Source: Streptomyces zhaozhouensis (GTDB lineage Bacteria > Actinomycetota > Actinomycetes > Streptomycetales > Streptomycetaceae). Taken from it: DNA of 64,000 bases. The translations under genes were made by a program, and so were the position numbers. The notes under the pieces were generated by a model. The model made no database searches, was not told the origin of the DNA, and saw only the letters and a list, made by a program, of their open reading frames with translations. Position 1 is the stretch's first letter; every line of letters begins with the position of its first letter. The stretch covers positions 62,001 to 126,000 of the forward strand of contig NZ_OCNE01000006.1 in assembly GCF_900230195.1 (NCBI RefSeq), written 5' to 3'. Below are positions 8,624 to 17,668 of the stretch, piece after piece.

Positions 8624-9646
8624 TTACTTCAGCTTGGTGCCGGCCGAACGCAGGTCGCGGCAGGCGCCGGTGACCCGCTCGGCCATGCCCGCCTCGGCGG
8701 ACTTGCCCCAGCTGCGCGGGTCGTAGGTCTTCTTGTTGCCGACCTCGCCGTCGACCTTGAGCACGCCGTCGTAGTTGCGGAAGACGTGGTCCACGATCGG
8801 GCGGGTGAAGGCGTACTGGGTGTCGGTGTCCAGGTTCATCTTCACCACGCCGTTCTCCAGCGCGGTGGCGATCTCCTCGGCGGTGGAGCCGGAGCCGCCG
8901 TGGAAGACGAAGTCGAAGGGCTCCTGCTTGCCGGTGGCCTCGGCGACGCCCTGCTGGAGGTCGCGCAGCAGCTCGGGGCGGAGCACCACGTTGCCCGGCT
9001 TGTAGACGCCGTGCACGTTGCCGAAGGAGGCGGCCAGCAGGTACCGGCCGCGCTCGCCGGTGCCCAGCGCCTCGGCGGTGCGCAGCGCGTCCTCGACGGT
9101 GGTGTACAGCTCGTCGTTGATCTCGTGGGTGACGCCGTCCTCCTCACCGCCGGTGGGGGTGATCTCCACCTCCAGCACGATCCGGGCGGCCGCGGCCTTG
9201 GCCAGCAGCTCGGCCGCGATCTCCAGGTTGTCGCCCAGGGTCTCGGCGGAGCCGTCCCACATGTGGGACTGGAAGAGCGGGTTGAGCCCCCGGTCCACGC
9301 GCTCCTGGGAGATTGCCAGCAGCGGGCGGACATAGCCGTCCAGCTTGTCCTTGGGGCAGTGGTCGGTGTGCAGCGCCACGTTCACCGGGTACTTCTCGGC
9401 GACGATGTGCGCGAACTCGGCCAGCGCGCGGGAGCCGGAGACCATGTCCTTGCTGTACTGGCCGCCGAGGAACTCGGCGCCACCGGTGGAGATCTGGACG
9501 ATCCCGTCGCTCTCCGCCTCGGCGAAGCCGCGCAACGCGGCGTGCAGGGTCTGCGTCGAGGTGACGTTGATGGCGGGGTAGGCGAACTTGCCGGCCTTCG
9601 CCCGGTCCAGCATCTCGTTGTAGACCTCGGGGGTCGCGATGGGCAT
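8624..9646 (-). CDS. fba: Class II fructose-bisphosphate aldolase
   Basis: A 340-residue zinc aldolase of glycolysis/gluconeogenesis that interconverts fructose 1,6-bisphosphate with DHAP and glyceraldehyde 3-phosphate. Zinc and active-site motifs are seen: ALHTDHCPKDK, EVEITPTGGEEDG, FGNVHGVYKPG, FHGGSGS and the phosphate-binding KMNLDTDTQ. The length matches the family. The ATG is preceded by AAGGAG at 7 nt spacing. The upstream gap contains a parS site. Confidence 0.97.
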   Translation of the reverse strand: MPIATPEVYNEMLDRAKAGKFAYPAINVTSTQTLHAALRGFAEAESDGIVQISTGGAEFLGGQYSKDMVSGSRALAEFAHIVAEKYPVNVALHTDHCPKDKLDGYVRPLLAISQERVDRGLNPLFQSHMWDGSAETLGDNLEIAAELLAKAAAARIVLEVEITPTGGEEDGVTHEINDELYTTVEDALRTAEALGTGERGRYLLAASFGNVHGVYKPGNVVLRPELLRDLQQGVAEATGKQEPFDFVFHGGSGSTAEEIATALENGVVKMNLDTDTQYAFTRPIVDHVFRNYDGVLKVDGEVGNKKTYDPRSWGKSAEAGMAERVTGACRDLRSAGTKLK

Positions 9647-9776
9647 CTGTCCGCTCCTTGGAGAGTGTCCGATGGGCTGCTACTCGACATCAGGAGACGT
9701 CTTCGTCGGCGTCCCGCGCGTCATCGTCGGGGCCATCTTCCCAGACCGGGAAACACGCCCGTAACTGCCCGCCGAA

Positions 9777-9790
9777 GTTTCACGTGAAAC
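9777..9790. other. parS, ParB binding site
   Basis: The palindrome GTTTCACGTGAAAC is a perfect match to the Streptomyces parS consensus. It sits in the 189-bp gap between pyrE and fba. In Streptomyces such sites cluster around oriC, which suggests the window is origin-proximal. No second perfect copy was noticed in the window. Confidence 0.93.
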
Positions 9791-9835
9791 CGTGACCGTA
9801 CGTAGTGAACGCAGGTCAGTCCGGCCCGGCCCGGG

Positions 9836-10378
9836 TCAGTCCAGACCGAGATCCGCCAGGTCGAACGCCGCGTAGTACGGCAGCCCGGCCGCCTCGATCG
9901 CCGGCGCCGCGCCGCGTTCCACGATGACCGCGACCGCGACCACCTCGGCACCGGCCTCGCGCAGTGCCTCCACGGCGGTGAGCACCGAACTCCCGGTCGT
10001 CGAGGTGTCCTCCAGCGCCAGCACCCGGCGGCCCGTCACGTCGGGGCCCTCGATGCGGCGCTGGAGCCCGTGCGCCTTGCCGGCCTTCCGCACCACGAAG
10101 GCGTCCAGCCGCTCGCCCCGCGCCGCCGCCGCGTGCAGCATCGCGGCGGCCACCGGGTCCGCGCCCATGGTCAGCCCGCCCACCGCGTCGTACTCCAGGT
10201 CCGCGGTGAGGTCGAGCATCGTCTGACCGACCAACGGGCCGGCCTCCCCGTCCAGGGCGACCCGGCGGAGGTCGAGATAGCGGTCGCTCTCCTGCCCCGA
10301 GGAGAGGATCACCCGGCCGTGGACGACGGCCTTGTCCTTGATCTGCTGGAGCAGTCGTGTGCGCGCGCTCATGGCCAC
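9836..10378 (-). CDS. pyrE: Orotate phosphoribosyltransferase
   Basis: A 180-residue enzyme of pyrimidine biosynthesis (orotate + PRPP to OMP). It carries the PRPP-binding loop VLALEDTSTTGSSVL and the substrate-side motifs SSGQESDRYLDLR and GADPVAAAM. The start may be GTG 10378 or the ATG two codons in at 10372; the difference is trivial. The 3' end of the aldose epimerase gene lies only 4 bp upstream on the same strand, so pyrE is probably transcribed with it. Confidence 0.95.
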   Translation of the reverse strand: MAMSARTRLLQQIKDKAVVHGRVILSSGQESDRYLDLRRVALDGEAGPLVGQTMLDLTADLEYDAVGGLTMGADPVAAAMLHAAAARGERLDAFVVRKAGKAHGLQRRIEGPDVTGRRVLALEDTSTTGSSVLTAVEALREAGAEVVAVAVIVERGAAPAIEAAGLPYYAAFDLADLGLD

Positions 10379-10382
10379 GACC

Positions 10383-11195
10383 CTATGCCAGCCGCCACTC
10401 CCACCGGGTGGAGACCTCCAGCGGCTCCAGCTCGGTGACCAGACGCGGATGGGTGTTCAGCCCGTTGGGCGGGCCGGACTGCGGCTCGACGCAGACCGCC
10501 TCGGGAACCTGGTCGTAGACCACCACCCACTGCGCGCGGCTGCGGACGGTCAGCTCCAGCTGCTCGGGCCAGCTCAGCCGCACGTCGACACCGTCCGGCA
10601 TCCCGAAGCAGTCGTCCCAGGGGCCCGGCTTGGGCTCCATCCGGTGGCCCGTGGGGAGATGGTCCTCGCCCCGCTCCTCCTGCCACTCGGGGCTGAAGTC
10701 GATCTCCACCGGCCGGCCCCCCTCGCCGAGCCGCCGCTGGAACCAGGGGTGCCACCCGGCCTGCGCCGGGAAGGAGTCGCCGGCCGTCTCCACGCCGAGG
10801 GTGAGGGTGAGCGAGCCGCCGTCCTCGGCCAGCTCGACCAGTTGCGTCACCCGCCCCGGATAGGGCCAGGGCTCGACGAGGTCGCAGAAGAGGGCGGCGG
10901 AGCGCTCGTCCACCTGAGCCGTCCGCCACGGGCGCCGGCGCACCGTGCCGTGGATGGCGTGCTCGCCCGCGTCCAACGGGAGCCGGTGGTCGACGGGCCC
11001 GTTGCGGAAGTGCCCCTGCCGGGTGCGCCCGCACCAGGGCGCCATCACGAAGGAGCCGTAACGCTCCCCCTGACGCAGCAGTTCCAGGCCGCCGATCGAC
11101 AGCGACGAGAGGCGCGCCCCCTGGTCGGGGCGGACGGTCACCTCGGCGGCGCCGGCTCGGAGCCGAATCCCACGTTCCGTGTCATCGATGGTCAC
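10383..11195 (-). CDS. Aldose 1-epimerase family protein
   Basis: A 270-residue beta-supersandwich enzyme (galactose mutarotase-like). Motifs: APWCGRTRQGHF, catalytic-type histidines in HAIHGTVRRRPW and AGWHPWF, and the Glu motif CVEPQSGPPNG near the C-terminus. It should interconvert sugar anomers; the precise sugar is not readable. The GTG start at 11195 has no Shine-Dalgarno sequence and lies 6 nt from a -10-like element, so a leaderless transcript is likely. pyrE follows after 4 bp. Confidence 0.9.
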   Translation of the reverse strand: MTIDDTERGIRLRAGAAEVTVRPDQGARLSSLSIGGLELLRQGERYGSFVMAPWCGRTRQGHFRNGPVDHRLPLDAGEHAIHGTVRRRPWRTAQVDERSAALFCDLVEPWPYPGRVTQLVELAEDGGSLTLTLGVETAGDSFPAQAGWHPWFQRRLGEGGRPVEIDFSPEWQEERGEDHLPTGHRMEPKPGPWDDCFGMPDGVDVRLSWPEQLELTVRSRAQWVVVYDQVPEAVCVEPQSGPPNGLNTHPRLVTELEPLEVSTRWEWRLA

Positions 11196-11201
11196 CCCAC
11201 G

Positions 11202-11231
11202 ACGATAACGATCTGATGTATCAAATGACTA
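11202..11231 (-). promoter_or_regulatory. Promoter of the epimerase-pyrE pair with a small palindromic operator
   Basis: On the minus strand TAGTCA (11226-11231) and TATCGT (11202-11207) are 18 bp apart, and the GTG start is 6 bp past the -10. The perfect palindrome TGATGTATCA (11214-11223) lies inside the spacer, a position where a GntR-like or similar repressor would block polymerase. All of this is read by eye. Confidence 0.4.
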
Positions 11232-11314
11232 ATGGTGACCGCGCCCCGGGGCGCGCCCCTCGCGCGTCCCACCCGTCTTCCGCACGCCCGGGGACACCGC
11301 CCCGGCGGCAACGG

Positions 11315-12343
11315 TCAACGACGCCGCAGCACCCGGCGCAACGCCACCGCCGAGGCCACGGCCAGGGCTGCGGCCGGGGCCGCCCAGCGCAGCACCGCGA
11401 CGGAGCGTCCACGCTCCTCGGGCGCCGGCTCGGGGGCGTAACGCCCGCGCGGAGGGGCGTGATCGACCTCCTCCGCGCTCCGGCCGATCATCGTGCGCCT
11501 GGCGTGATCGGCCTCCGGCGCCGGCAGCGCCGACGGCTCGGCACGCTCGGGGTCGAGCGCGGAGGGAGTGCCCTCGCCGCGTCCCCCCGCCGCCCCAGGC
11601 TCGGTCAGCGGCTCCGAGGCCGCGGGCTCCGCCGGGCTCTCCGCGCGCGGCGCGGTCGGCGCGCCGGCGCCGGGCGCCCCCTCGCCGCGCGGCCGCCCGG
11701 CGGGCGGCTCCCCGGCCGCCTCACCCGCGCTCCCGGCCGCCTCGCCCGCGTCCTCGGCCCCGGGCGTCGCCTCGGGGGCCGCGGCCGGCGGCTCGCCGCC
11801 CGGCGCCGCCGGGATCCCGGGGATCGCCCGCTCGTTGTCGTCCGGCTCGCCGATCCCGCCGCCGGTCGCCGGCGGCGTCCGCGCCTCCTGGGACAGCTCG
11901 TCGGCCAGCGCCGCGGCGAAACGATCCAGCAGGCGTCGCCCCGCCGACTCCCGTTGCCCGTCGCTGAGTTCGGCCAGCCGGCCGGTCGCCGTCAGCCGGC
12001 CCTCGACCGCGAGCGCGCAGCCGGCGCCACCGTCCACCGGGCGCGGGGTGACCGTCAACTCCAGCGTGGCCGTGCCCGCCCCCCTGGCCTCCTCACCCTC
12101 GGCGCGCACCACGCCCCCCTCGCCGTCCGCCGCCACGGTCAGCGTGCCGCGGTAGGTGATGGTGGAGGAGCCGACGCGCAGCCTCAGCCGGCCGCGCACC
12201 GCGTCGGGCGCGGCCTCCCGGTCGGCCGGGGTGCCCGCCTGGGCCGGTTGGAGCCCCGGCACACAGCGCGCCAGCCGCCGGGGCTCGGCGACGGCGCTCA
12301 GGACGACAGCGGGGGCGTACGGGAGGTAGACCTCGTGCTCCAT
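11315..12343 (-). CDS. SRPBCC (CoxG-like) protein with C-terminal membrane anchor
   Basis: A 342-residue protein read from ATG 12343 ([11 protein letters not shown]). Residues 1-150 match the SRPBCC/CoxG fold: [28 protein letters not shown], then [21 protein letters not shown] and a C-terminal helix with [19 protein letters not shown] ~140-residue Pro/Ala/Glu low-complexity linker leads to a hydrophobic segment ([19 protein letters not shown]) and a basic end RRVLRRR, which suggests tail anchoring. In CO-dehydrogenase systems CoxG recruits the enzyme to the membrane; no such enzyme is encoded here, so the partner is unknown. Its 5' end overlaps the upstream gene by 46 bp. Confidence 0.75.
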   Translation of the reverse strand: MEHEVYLPYAPAVVLSAVAEPRRLARCVPGLQPAQAGTPADREAAPDAVRGRLRLRVGSSTITYRGTLTVAADGEGGVVRAEGEEARGAGTATLELTVTPRPVDGGAGCALAVEGRLTATGRLAELSDGQRESAGRRLLDRFAAALADELSQEARTPPATGGGIGEPDDNERAIPGIPAAPGGEPPAAAPEATPGAEDAGEAAGSAGEAAGEPPAGRPRGEGAPGAGAPTAPRAESPAEPAASEPLTEPGAAGGRGEGTPSALDPERAEPSALPAPEADHARRTMIGRSAEEVDHAPPRGRYAPEPAPEERGRSVAVLRWAAPAAALAVASAVALRRVLRRR

Positions 12344-13206
12344 GGCGCGGAGCCTACCCACTGATCGGCGCATATGTTACTGGTCGGGCCAAACGCACCG
12401 CGCGCCGCAGGCGTCTCGTCCGGCACGGTCGCCACCCGCTCCTCCGCGCGCTGGCGCAGCAGCCGCTCGGCGCGCTCGCCCAGCGAGTCGACCGCCAGCG
12501 TGCAGCACAGCAGCACCGCCGTCACCCCGAGCACCACCAGCGTCAGCCGCCCGAGCGTGGCCCGGCCGAGGTCGCCGCGGAAGAGCCAGAGCACCACGGC
12601 GCCGCCGGCCAGCGCGTTGACGACCCCGGTGAAGAGCGCCGCGTTGAGATGGCCGAGCAGCGGCAACAACAGGAACGGGAAGGCCAGTCCGCCCAGCAGC
12701 GCCCCCACGTAGTCGGCCGCGGAGAGGTCGGCGACCGCGCGCCCCGCGTCCTGCCGCCTGATCCGCTGGATCAGCGTCATCAGCAGCGGCATCTCGGCGC
12801 CGATCAGCAGCCCGATGGTCAGCGAGAAGAGGATCAGCGCCGGCCTGATCTCCCCCGTCCACAGGAAGCACAGGTGCAGCACCGTCGCCGAGCAGCCGCC
12901 GACCAGCGCCAACAGGGCCTCGATGAGCGCGAAGTTGACCGAGGCGCGCTGCCGGAGCCGCTTGGCGCCCAACGAGCCGATGCCCATCGCGAAGACCATC
13001 GACGAGAGCACCAGCGAGGTGAGGGTGACCGTGTCCCCCGCCAGATAGTCGGCGAGGGCGATCAACTCCAGCTCGTAGACCAGTCCGCAGGCCGCGCAGA
13101 CGAAGACCGCGGCCAGCACCAGGGCCCGCCCCACCGCCGGCGACACCGGGAGCGTCGCACCGGAGCGGGGATCGTCCGCGCGCTCGGCTTCGGACGTCTC
13201 GATCAT
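12298..13206 (-). CDS. Membrane half of a spermidine-synthase-like protein; catalytic half missing
   Basis: A 302-residue protein with about seven hydrophobic segments ([55 protein letters not shown], and others). This matches the N-terminal membrane domain of the large Streptomyces spermidine/spermine synthase-like proteins. In those a Rossmann methyltransferase-like catalytic domain follows; here the homology stops near [17 protein letters not shown] and the frame ends after ~40 unrelated residues inside the start of the SRPBCC gene. The ATG overlaps the DUF2617 stop (ATGA). It is probably a deletion remnant, though a free membrane domain cannot be excluded. Confidence 0.7.
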   Translation of the reverse strand: MIETSEAERADDPRSGATLPVSPAVGRALVLAAVFVCAACGLVYELELIALADYLAGDTVTLTSLVLSSMVFAMGIGSLGAKRLRQRASVNFALIEALLALVGGCSATVLHLCFLWTGEIRPALILFSLTIGLLIGAEMPLLMTLIQRIRRQDAGRAVADLSAADYVGALLGGLAFPFLLLPLLGHLNAALFTGVVNALAGGAVVLWLFRGDLGRATLGRLTLVVLGVTAVLLCCTLAVDSLGERAERLLRQRAEERVATVPDETPAARGAFGPTSNICADQWVGSAPWSTRSTSRTPPLSS

Positions 13207-13787
13207 GAACCGAACGTTACGTCACACCTCGAACTCGCCCTGTCACCCACAGGAGTGGACTTCCCGACGGTCTCCACGGTGCGCAGCGCCCCCACCACGC
13301 GCGTCCTGGTGGCCACCAGCCGCCGCTCCTGCGGATAGGAGTGCCAGGTGCGCCAGTGCACCTGGCCGTCCTGCCGCTGGGCGAGCAGGGCGGTGAACGC
13401 GTTGGGGTCGCCGGGGAACAACGCGGCCAGCCCCTGGGGGTGTTCGGCCACCAGCGCGAGCAGCTCCTGCGCCCGGCCCGCGAAGGAGCCGGCGCTCAGC
13501 GTCTCCACGTGGGCGGCGAACTCGTAGTCGAACTCCCCGAGCCGACGCGAGACCCCCAGCGGCAGCGGGGAGTTGTCCCCCGCGAGACACGCCACGGTCT
13601 CCGCGCAGGCGCCCCTGCTGCCGTTGAGCAGCACCTGGTGCGAGGCGCCGAGAACCCTCAACTGCACGGAGACGTCCGCGAGTTCGAGGTCGAGAGTGGC
13701 CAGCGCCGGCTGTGGTCCGCACTCCAGCGACCAGGTAAGGTCACCCGCCCGAGTGTCGGTGAAGGTGGTGTTGATGGTCGTCAGCAT
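13203..13787 (-). CDS. DUF2617 family protein
   Basis: A 194-residue cytoplasmic protein starting [17 protein letters not shown] at ATG 13787; longer in-frame starts lack similarity. Conserved blocks: [52 protein letters not shown] and [26 protein letters not shown]2617 proteins usually accompany a membrane-bound spermidine-synthase-like gene in Streptomyces, as here through a 4-bp overlap. Function unknown. Confidence 0.82.
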   Translation of the reverse strand: MLTTINTTFTDTRAGDLTWSLECGPQPALATLDLELADVSVQLRVLGASHQVLLNGSRGACAETVACLAGDNSPLPLGVSRRLGEFDYEFAAHVETLSAGSFAGRAQELLALVAEHPQGLAALFPGDPNAFTALLAQRQDGQVHWRTWHSYPQERRLVATRTRVVGALRTVETVGKSTPVGDRASSRCDVTFGS

Positions 13788-13899
13788 GGAACCGCCCCGC
13801 ATGACACGCAGTTGAGGGCGGTGCGCCCGACCCTCCCAAGAGCAACGAATCCACCGAACCACGGAACTCCCCACGCCCACAGGCGTTTTACCCAACTCC

Positions 13900-14113
13900 G
13901 GGGGTTTTCCCCCGCGAGGGGACAGGCTAGGTCAGGTGTTCACCAATCGGCCGTCCGAGTATCGGACGGCAAGGTGCTGTCAACGCGCGGAGACCGGGGC
14001 GAATCGCCCCCGTGTGCCACCGAATACGCCCACTCGTTCCGCGGCCCGCCTCCGTCTTCACATCTCGGCTGCACAACGGTCACGGCGGCACACTTGTGAG
14101 GGCCTTCAAGTGT
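13900..14113 (+). promoter_or_regulatory. Regulatory region of the opp operon with four inverted repeats
   Basis: The 379-bp gap before the opp operon holds no gene but four dyads. They are GGGGG-TTTT-CCCCC (13900-13913), GCCGTCCGA-3-TCGGACGGC (13950-13970), GGGGCGA-1-TCGCCCC (13996-14010) and ACACTTG-10-CAAGTGT (14090-14113). A weak promoter, TTGTGA (14095) then AAAGCT (14118) at 17 bp, overlaps the last dyad. The first may be a terminator stem; the others look like operators. The regulator is not identified. Confidence 0.4.
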
Positions 14114-14166
14114 GACAAAGCTCTCGGCAACTTCACCCGAAGCCATTCACCGTGGAAGGCCCGAAT

Positions 14167-15918
14167 ATGACCAGATTCGGCAGGGCGTCCAAGCTCGCCG
14201 CGGCCATGTTGGGAGGGGCACTCGTCCTCTCAGCATGCAGCGACGACAGTGACGAGAGCAACGAGGATTCCAACGCCGGGGGCGGCGGTGGTGGCACCAT
14301 CACGTATGCCATGGCGCAGCCCTGGGACAGCTTCAACCAGACGACCGCCGGGGCCAACACCGTGGCCAACGGCCAGGTGATGCACCAGGCGCTCTCCGGC
14401 TTCTGGCAGTTCGGCAACGACGACGGGCAGCCGATACCGAACGAGGACTTCGGCACCTTCGAGAAGACCTCCGACGACCCGCTGACCGTGGAGTACGACA
14501 TCCACCAGGACGCGGTCTGGTCCGACGGCACCCCCATCGACTGCGACGACGTCATGATGTGGTGGACCGCGCAGAGCGGCCGCTGGGACGGCCTCTTCTC
14601 GGCCCCCGGCACCCAGGGCATCGAGGACACGGCGATGCCGGAGTGCGCCGACGGCGACAAGGCGTTCACCCTCGTCTACGACCAGCCGTTCGCGGACTGG
14701 CTGACCTCCGGCCCCGGACGCGGCAACAACGCGATCATGCCGGCGCACGTCGTCGCCGAGCAGGGCGGGCTGAGCCCCGAGGAGTTCCTCGCCGCGCTCC
14801 AGGGCGACGACCCGGAGGCCGTCCAGGCCGCCGCCGACTTCTTCAACGAGGGCTGGCTGATCAACGGCGCGCTGCCCGACGCCTCGATGATCCCGACCTC
14901 CGGCCCCTTCACGATCACCGACTACGTGCCGGACCAGTCGGTGACGCTGACCCGCAACGAGGCGTACTGGGGTGAGCCCGCCGCCGCCGACTCGATCGTC
15001 TTCCGCACGATCGCCGAGCCGGAGCAGGTGCAGGCGCTCCAGAACGGCGAGGTCGACATCATCGAGCCGCAGCCGACGGTCGACATGGCCCAGCAGATCG
15101 AGGCCGCGGAAGGCATCGAGTCCGAGGTCGCCGAGGAGTACACCTACGAGCACCTGGACTTCAACTTCCAGGACGGCCCGTTCGCCGACTCCCTCGCGCT
15201 GCGCCAGGCGTTCGCGCTCTGCGTGCCCTACGAGACGCTGGTCGACAACCTGATCAAGCCGGTCGTCCCGGACGCCACCGTCAAGCAGGTGCGCAACGTC
15301 GCGCCCTGGGACGAGGGCTACCAGGAGGCCATCGACGCCTCCTCCGCCACGCTTGAGGAGTACGGCGTCACCGACATCGAGCGCTCCCGCCAGATCCTGG
15401 AGGAGGAGAACGCGGTCGGCACCGAGATCGTGCTCGGCACCCTGGAGAACCAGCGCCGCAACGACGCCGGTCTGCTGATCCAGTCCAGCTGCGACGAGGC
15501 CGGCTTCCAGGTGGACTTCCAGCCCGCCGCCGACTTCTTCGACACCACCGGGGCGCTCTCCGAGGGCCGCTTCGACGTCGCCATGTACGCCTGGTCCGGC
15601 TCGCCCGACCGCTCCGGCTGGAACTCCACCTACCGGACGGCCGTCGAGTGCAGCCCGGACGGCAAGGGCAACAACAACGGCTGCTACTCCAACGAGGAGC
15701 TGGACCAGCTGCTGGACGACGTGCTGCGCACCTCCGAGCTGTCCGAGGCCGTGGACCTGACCGCCCAGATCGAGGCGCACCTCTGGGAGGACATGGTCAC
15801 CATCCCGCTGTACCAGCACCCGGGCATCACCGCCTGGAACAGCCAGGTCTCCGGCGTGGTGCCCAACCCGTCGCAGAACGGCATCGTCTGGAACGCCGAC
15901 ACGTGGAGCAGGGGCTGA
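14167..15918 (+). CDS. Oligopeptide ABC importer, substrate-binding lipoprotein
   Basis: A 583-residue solute-binding protein (family 5, OppA/DppA type). It starts at ATG 14167, with GGAAGG 7 nt upstream; a GTG 15 bp earlier is less likely. The signal peptide ends in the lipobox LSAC, followed by an acidic Ser/Asp linker. The mature protein shows family-5 features: QALSGFWQF, VWSDGTPIDCDDVMMWW and FNFQDGPFADSLALRQAFALC. It should capture peptides outside the membrane for the permease and ATPase genes that follow. A 226-bp gap separates it from the first permease. Confidence 0.93.
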   Translation: MTRFGRASKLAAAMLGGALVLSACSDDSDESNEDSNAGGGGGGTITYAMAQPWDSFNQTTAGANTVANGQVMHQALSGFWQFGNDDGQPIPNEDFGTFEKTSDDPLTVEYDIHQDAVWSDGTPIDCDDVMMWWTAQSGRWDGLFSAPGTQGIEDTAMPECADGDKAFTLVYDQPFADWLTSGPGRGNNAIMPAHVVAEQGGLSPEEFLAALQGDDPEAVQAAADFFNEGWLINGALPDASMIPTSGPFTITDYVPDQSVTLTRNEAYWGEPAAADSIVFRTIAEPEQVQALQNGEVDIIEPQPTVDMAQQIEAAEGIESEVAEEYTYEHLDFNFQDGPFADSLALRQAFALCVPYETLVDNLIKPVVPDATVKQVRNVAPWDEGYQEAIDASSATLEEYGVTDIERSRQILEEENAVGTEIVLGTLENQRRNDAGLLIQSSCDEAGFQVDFQPAADFFDTTGALSEGRFDVAMYAWSGSPDRSGWNSTYRTAVECSPDGKGNNNGCYSNEELDQLLDDVLRTSELSEAVDLTAQIEAHLWEDMVTIPLYQHPGITAWNSQVSGVVPNPSQNGIVWNADTWSRG

Positions 15919-16144
15919 CCGAGCCGGTGCGCCACCGCCCCCCGCGGTGAGCACCGACCGGCCGGACCGCGCCCGCGGCGCCCGGTAGCGAGGGAGCGGG
16001 GTCGGGAGAAGTACTTGCCCGACCCCGCCTCCCGTCCCGGAGCGCGGTCACGACCGCACGCGCGCCGAGCCCCGGCACCAACTCCCCAGTCCCCCCACGT
16101 CACACGCCACTCCCCCACCCACGTGAACCTCAGGAGTCTGCGCC

Positions 16145-17656
16145 ATGCTCGTCTTCATCGCGCGGCGGCTCTTCGTCTCGATCTGGGTCTTTCTCGCCTC
16201 CACGGTCGTGGTCTTCTTCCTCGCGACCCGCATCCGTGATCCGCTCGCCGAGGCACGGCAGTTGCCGGACGGTGCCCGCGAGGCGCAGATGGCCGAGATC
16301 ACCGAACGAATGGGCCTGGACGACCCCGTCATCGTCCGCTACTTCAACTGGCTCGCGGACGTTCTCACCGGCGACCTCGGTGTCGACCGACAGGGCCAGC
16401 AGGTCAACGCCGCCCTGGAGAACGCCTTCACCGCCACCCTCCAACTGATCACCGGCGCGACGGTGTTGGCCATCGTGATCGGCATCGCCGTCGGTGTCGT
16501 CTCGGCGCTGCGGCAGTACACGGCGCTCGACCAGACCGTCACCTTCGTCGCCTTCGTCTGCTTCTCGCTGCCGCTCTTCTGGGTCGGCACCATGCTGAAG
16601 CAGTTCCTCGCCCTCGACTTCAACGACTGGCTCGCCGACCCGACCGTCTCCCCCGTCTTCATCGGCGCGATCGCCCTGGTCGTCGGCCTCGCCTGCGGCT
16701 CGCTCGTGGTCGGCGACCGGCGCAGCCGGCTGACCGCGTTCGGCTCCGCCACTGCGGCGATGGCGGTGCTGCTGGCGGTGCTCTCCGCCACCGGCTGGTT
16801 CGCCGACCCCGGGCTCGGCCCGATCGTGATCGCGCTGACCGCGCTCGGCGGCGCGCTGGGCTTCACCACCCTGGTCAGCGGCCTCGAATGGAAGCCGCCG
16901 CTCCAGGCCGCGCTGATCACCGCCGGCATCGGCGTGGTCGCCTCGCTGGCGCTGAGGCCGGTGCTGAAGGACCCCGAGCTGCTGACCGTGGTGGGTCTCG
17001 CGCTGCTCACCGTGGCGATCAGCGGCGCCGTCGGCTGGTTCCTCGGCGGCGAGCTGTACCGCAGGGCCGCCGTTCCCGCGTCGATCCTGACCGGCCTGTT
17101 CGCCGGCGCGGTGATCTTCACCGACCGGATGCTCCAGTCGTTCGCCGACTACAGCGACTCCGTCGGCGGCCGCCCGATCTCGACGATCGGCGCCGAGACC
17201 CCCAACTACCAGGGCACGTTCTGGGAGTCGGGCCTGGACTCGGCCGGCCACCTGGCGCTGCCGACGCTCGCCCTGGTCCTGGTCTCGCTGGCGAGCTACA
17301 CGCGTTACACCCGGGCCAGCATGTTGGAGGTGATGAACCAGGACTACGTCCGCACCGGCCGCGCCAAGGGGCTGAGCGAACGGGCCGTGGTCACCCGGCA
17401 CGTGCTGCGGAACGGTCTGATCCCCATCACCACGCTGGTCGCCTACGACATCGGCACCATCGTCGGCGGCGCGGTGCTGACCGAGGAGGTCTTCGGCTGG
17501 TCGGCCATGGGCTCGCTGCTCTTCCAGGGCATCGAGCAGGGCGACCCCATGCCGATCATGGCCTTCTTCCTGGTGGCCGGTGGCGCGATCGTGGTCTTCA
17601 ACATGGTCGCCGACATCGTCTACGCCTTCCTCGACCCTCGCATCCGGTTGTCGTAA
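16145..17656 (+). CDS. Oligopeptide ABC importer, permease 1 (OppB/DppB-like, enlarged)
   Basis: A 503-residue inner-membrane permease, much longer than the usual ~310-330. The N-terminal helix (LVFIARRLFVSIWVFLASTVVVFF) and the C-terminal module with the EAA loop (TRASMLEVMNQDYVRTGRAKGLSERAVVTRHVLRNG) are standard. Between them about 170 extra residues add roughly six hydrophobic segments (~180-345). The start has AGGAG about 9 nt upstream. The second permease follows after 12 bp. Substrate is inferred as peptides from the binding protein. Confidence 0.92.
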   Translation: MLVFIARRLFVSIWVFLASTVVVFFLATRIRDPLAEARQLPDGAREAQMAEITERMGLDDPVIVRYFNWLADVLTGDLGVDRQGQQVNAALENAFTATLQLITGATVLAIVIGIAVGVVSALRQYTALDQTVTFVAFVCFSLPLFWVGTMLKQFLALDFNDWLADPTVSPVFIGAIALVVGLACGSLVVGDRRSRLTAFGSATAAMAVLLAVLSATGWFADPGLGPIVIALTALGGALGFTTLVSGLEWKPPLQAALITAGIGVVASLALRPVLKDPELLTVVGLALLTVAISGAVGWFLGGELYRRAAVPASILTGLFAGAVIFTDRMLQSFADYSDSVGGRPISTIGAETPNYQGTFWESGLDSAGHLALPTLALVLVSLASYTRYTRASMLEVMNQDYVRTGRAKGLSERAVVTRHVLRNGLIPITTLVAYDIGTIVGGAVLTEEVFGWSAMGSLLFQGIEQGDPMPIMAFFLVAGGAIVVFNMVADIVYAFLDPRIRLS

Positions 17657-17668
17657 AGGAGACTGACC

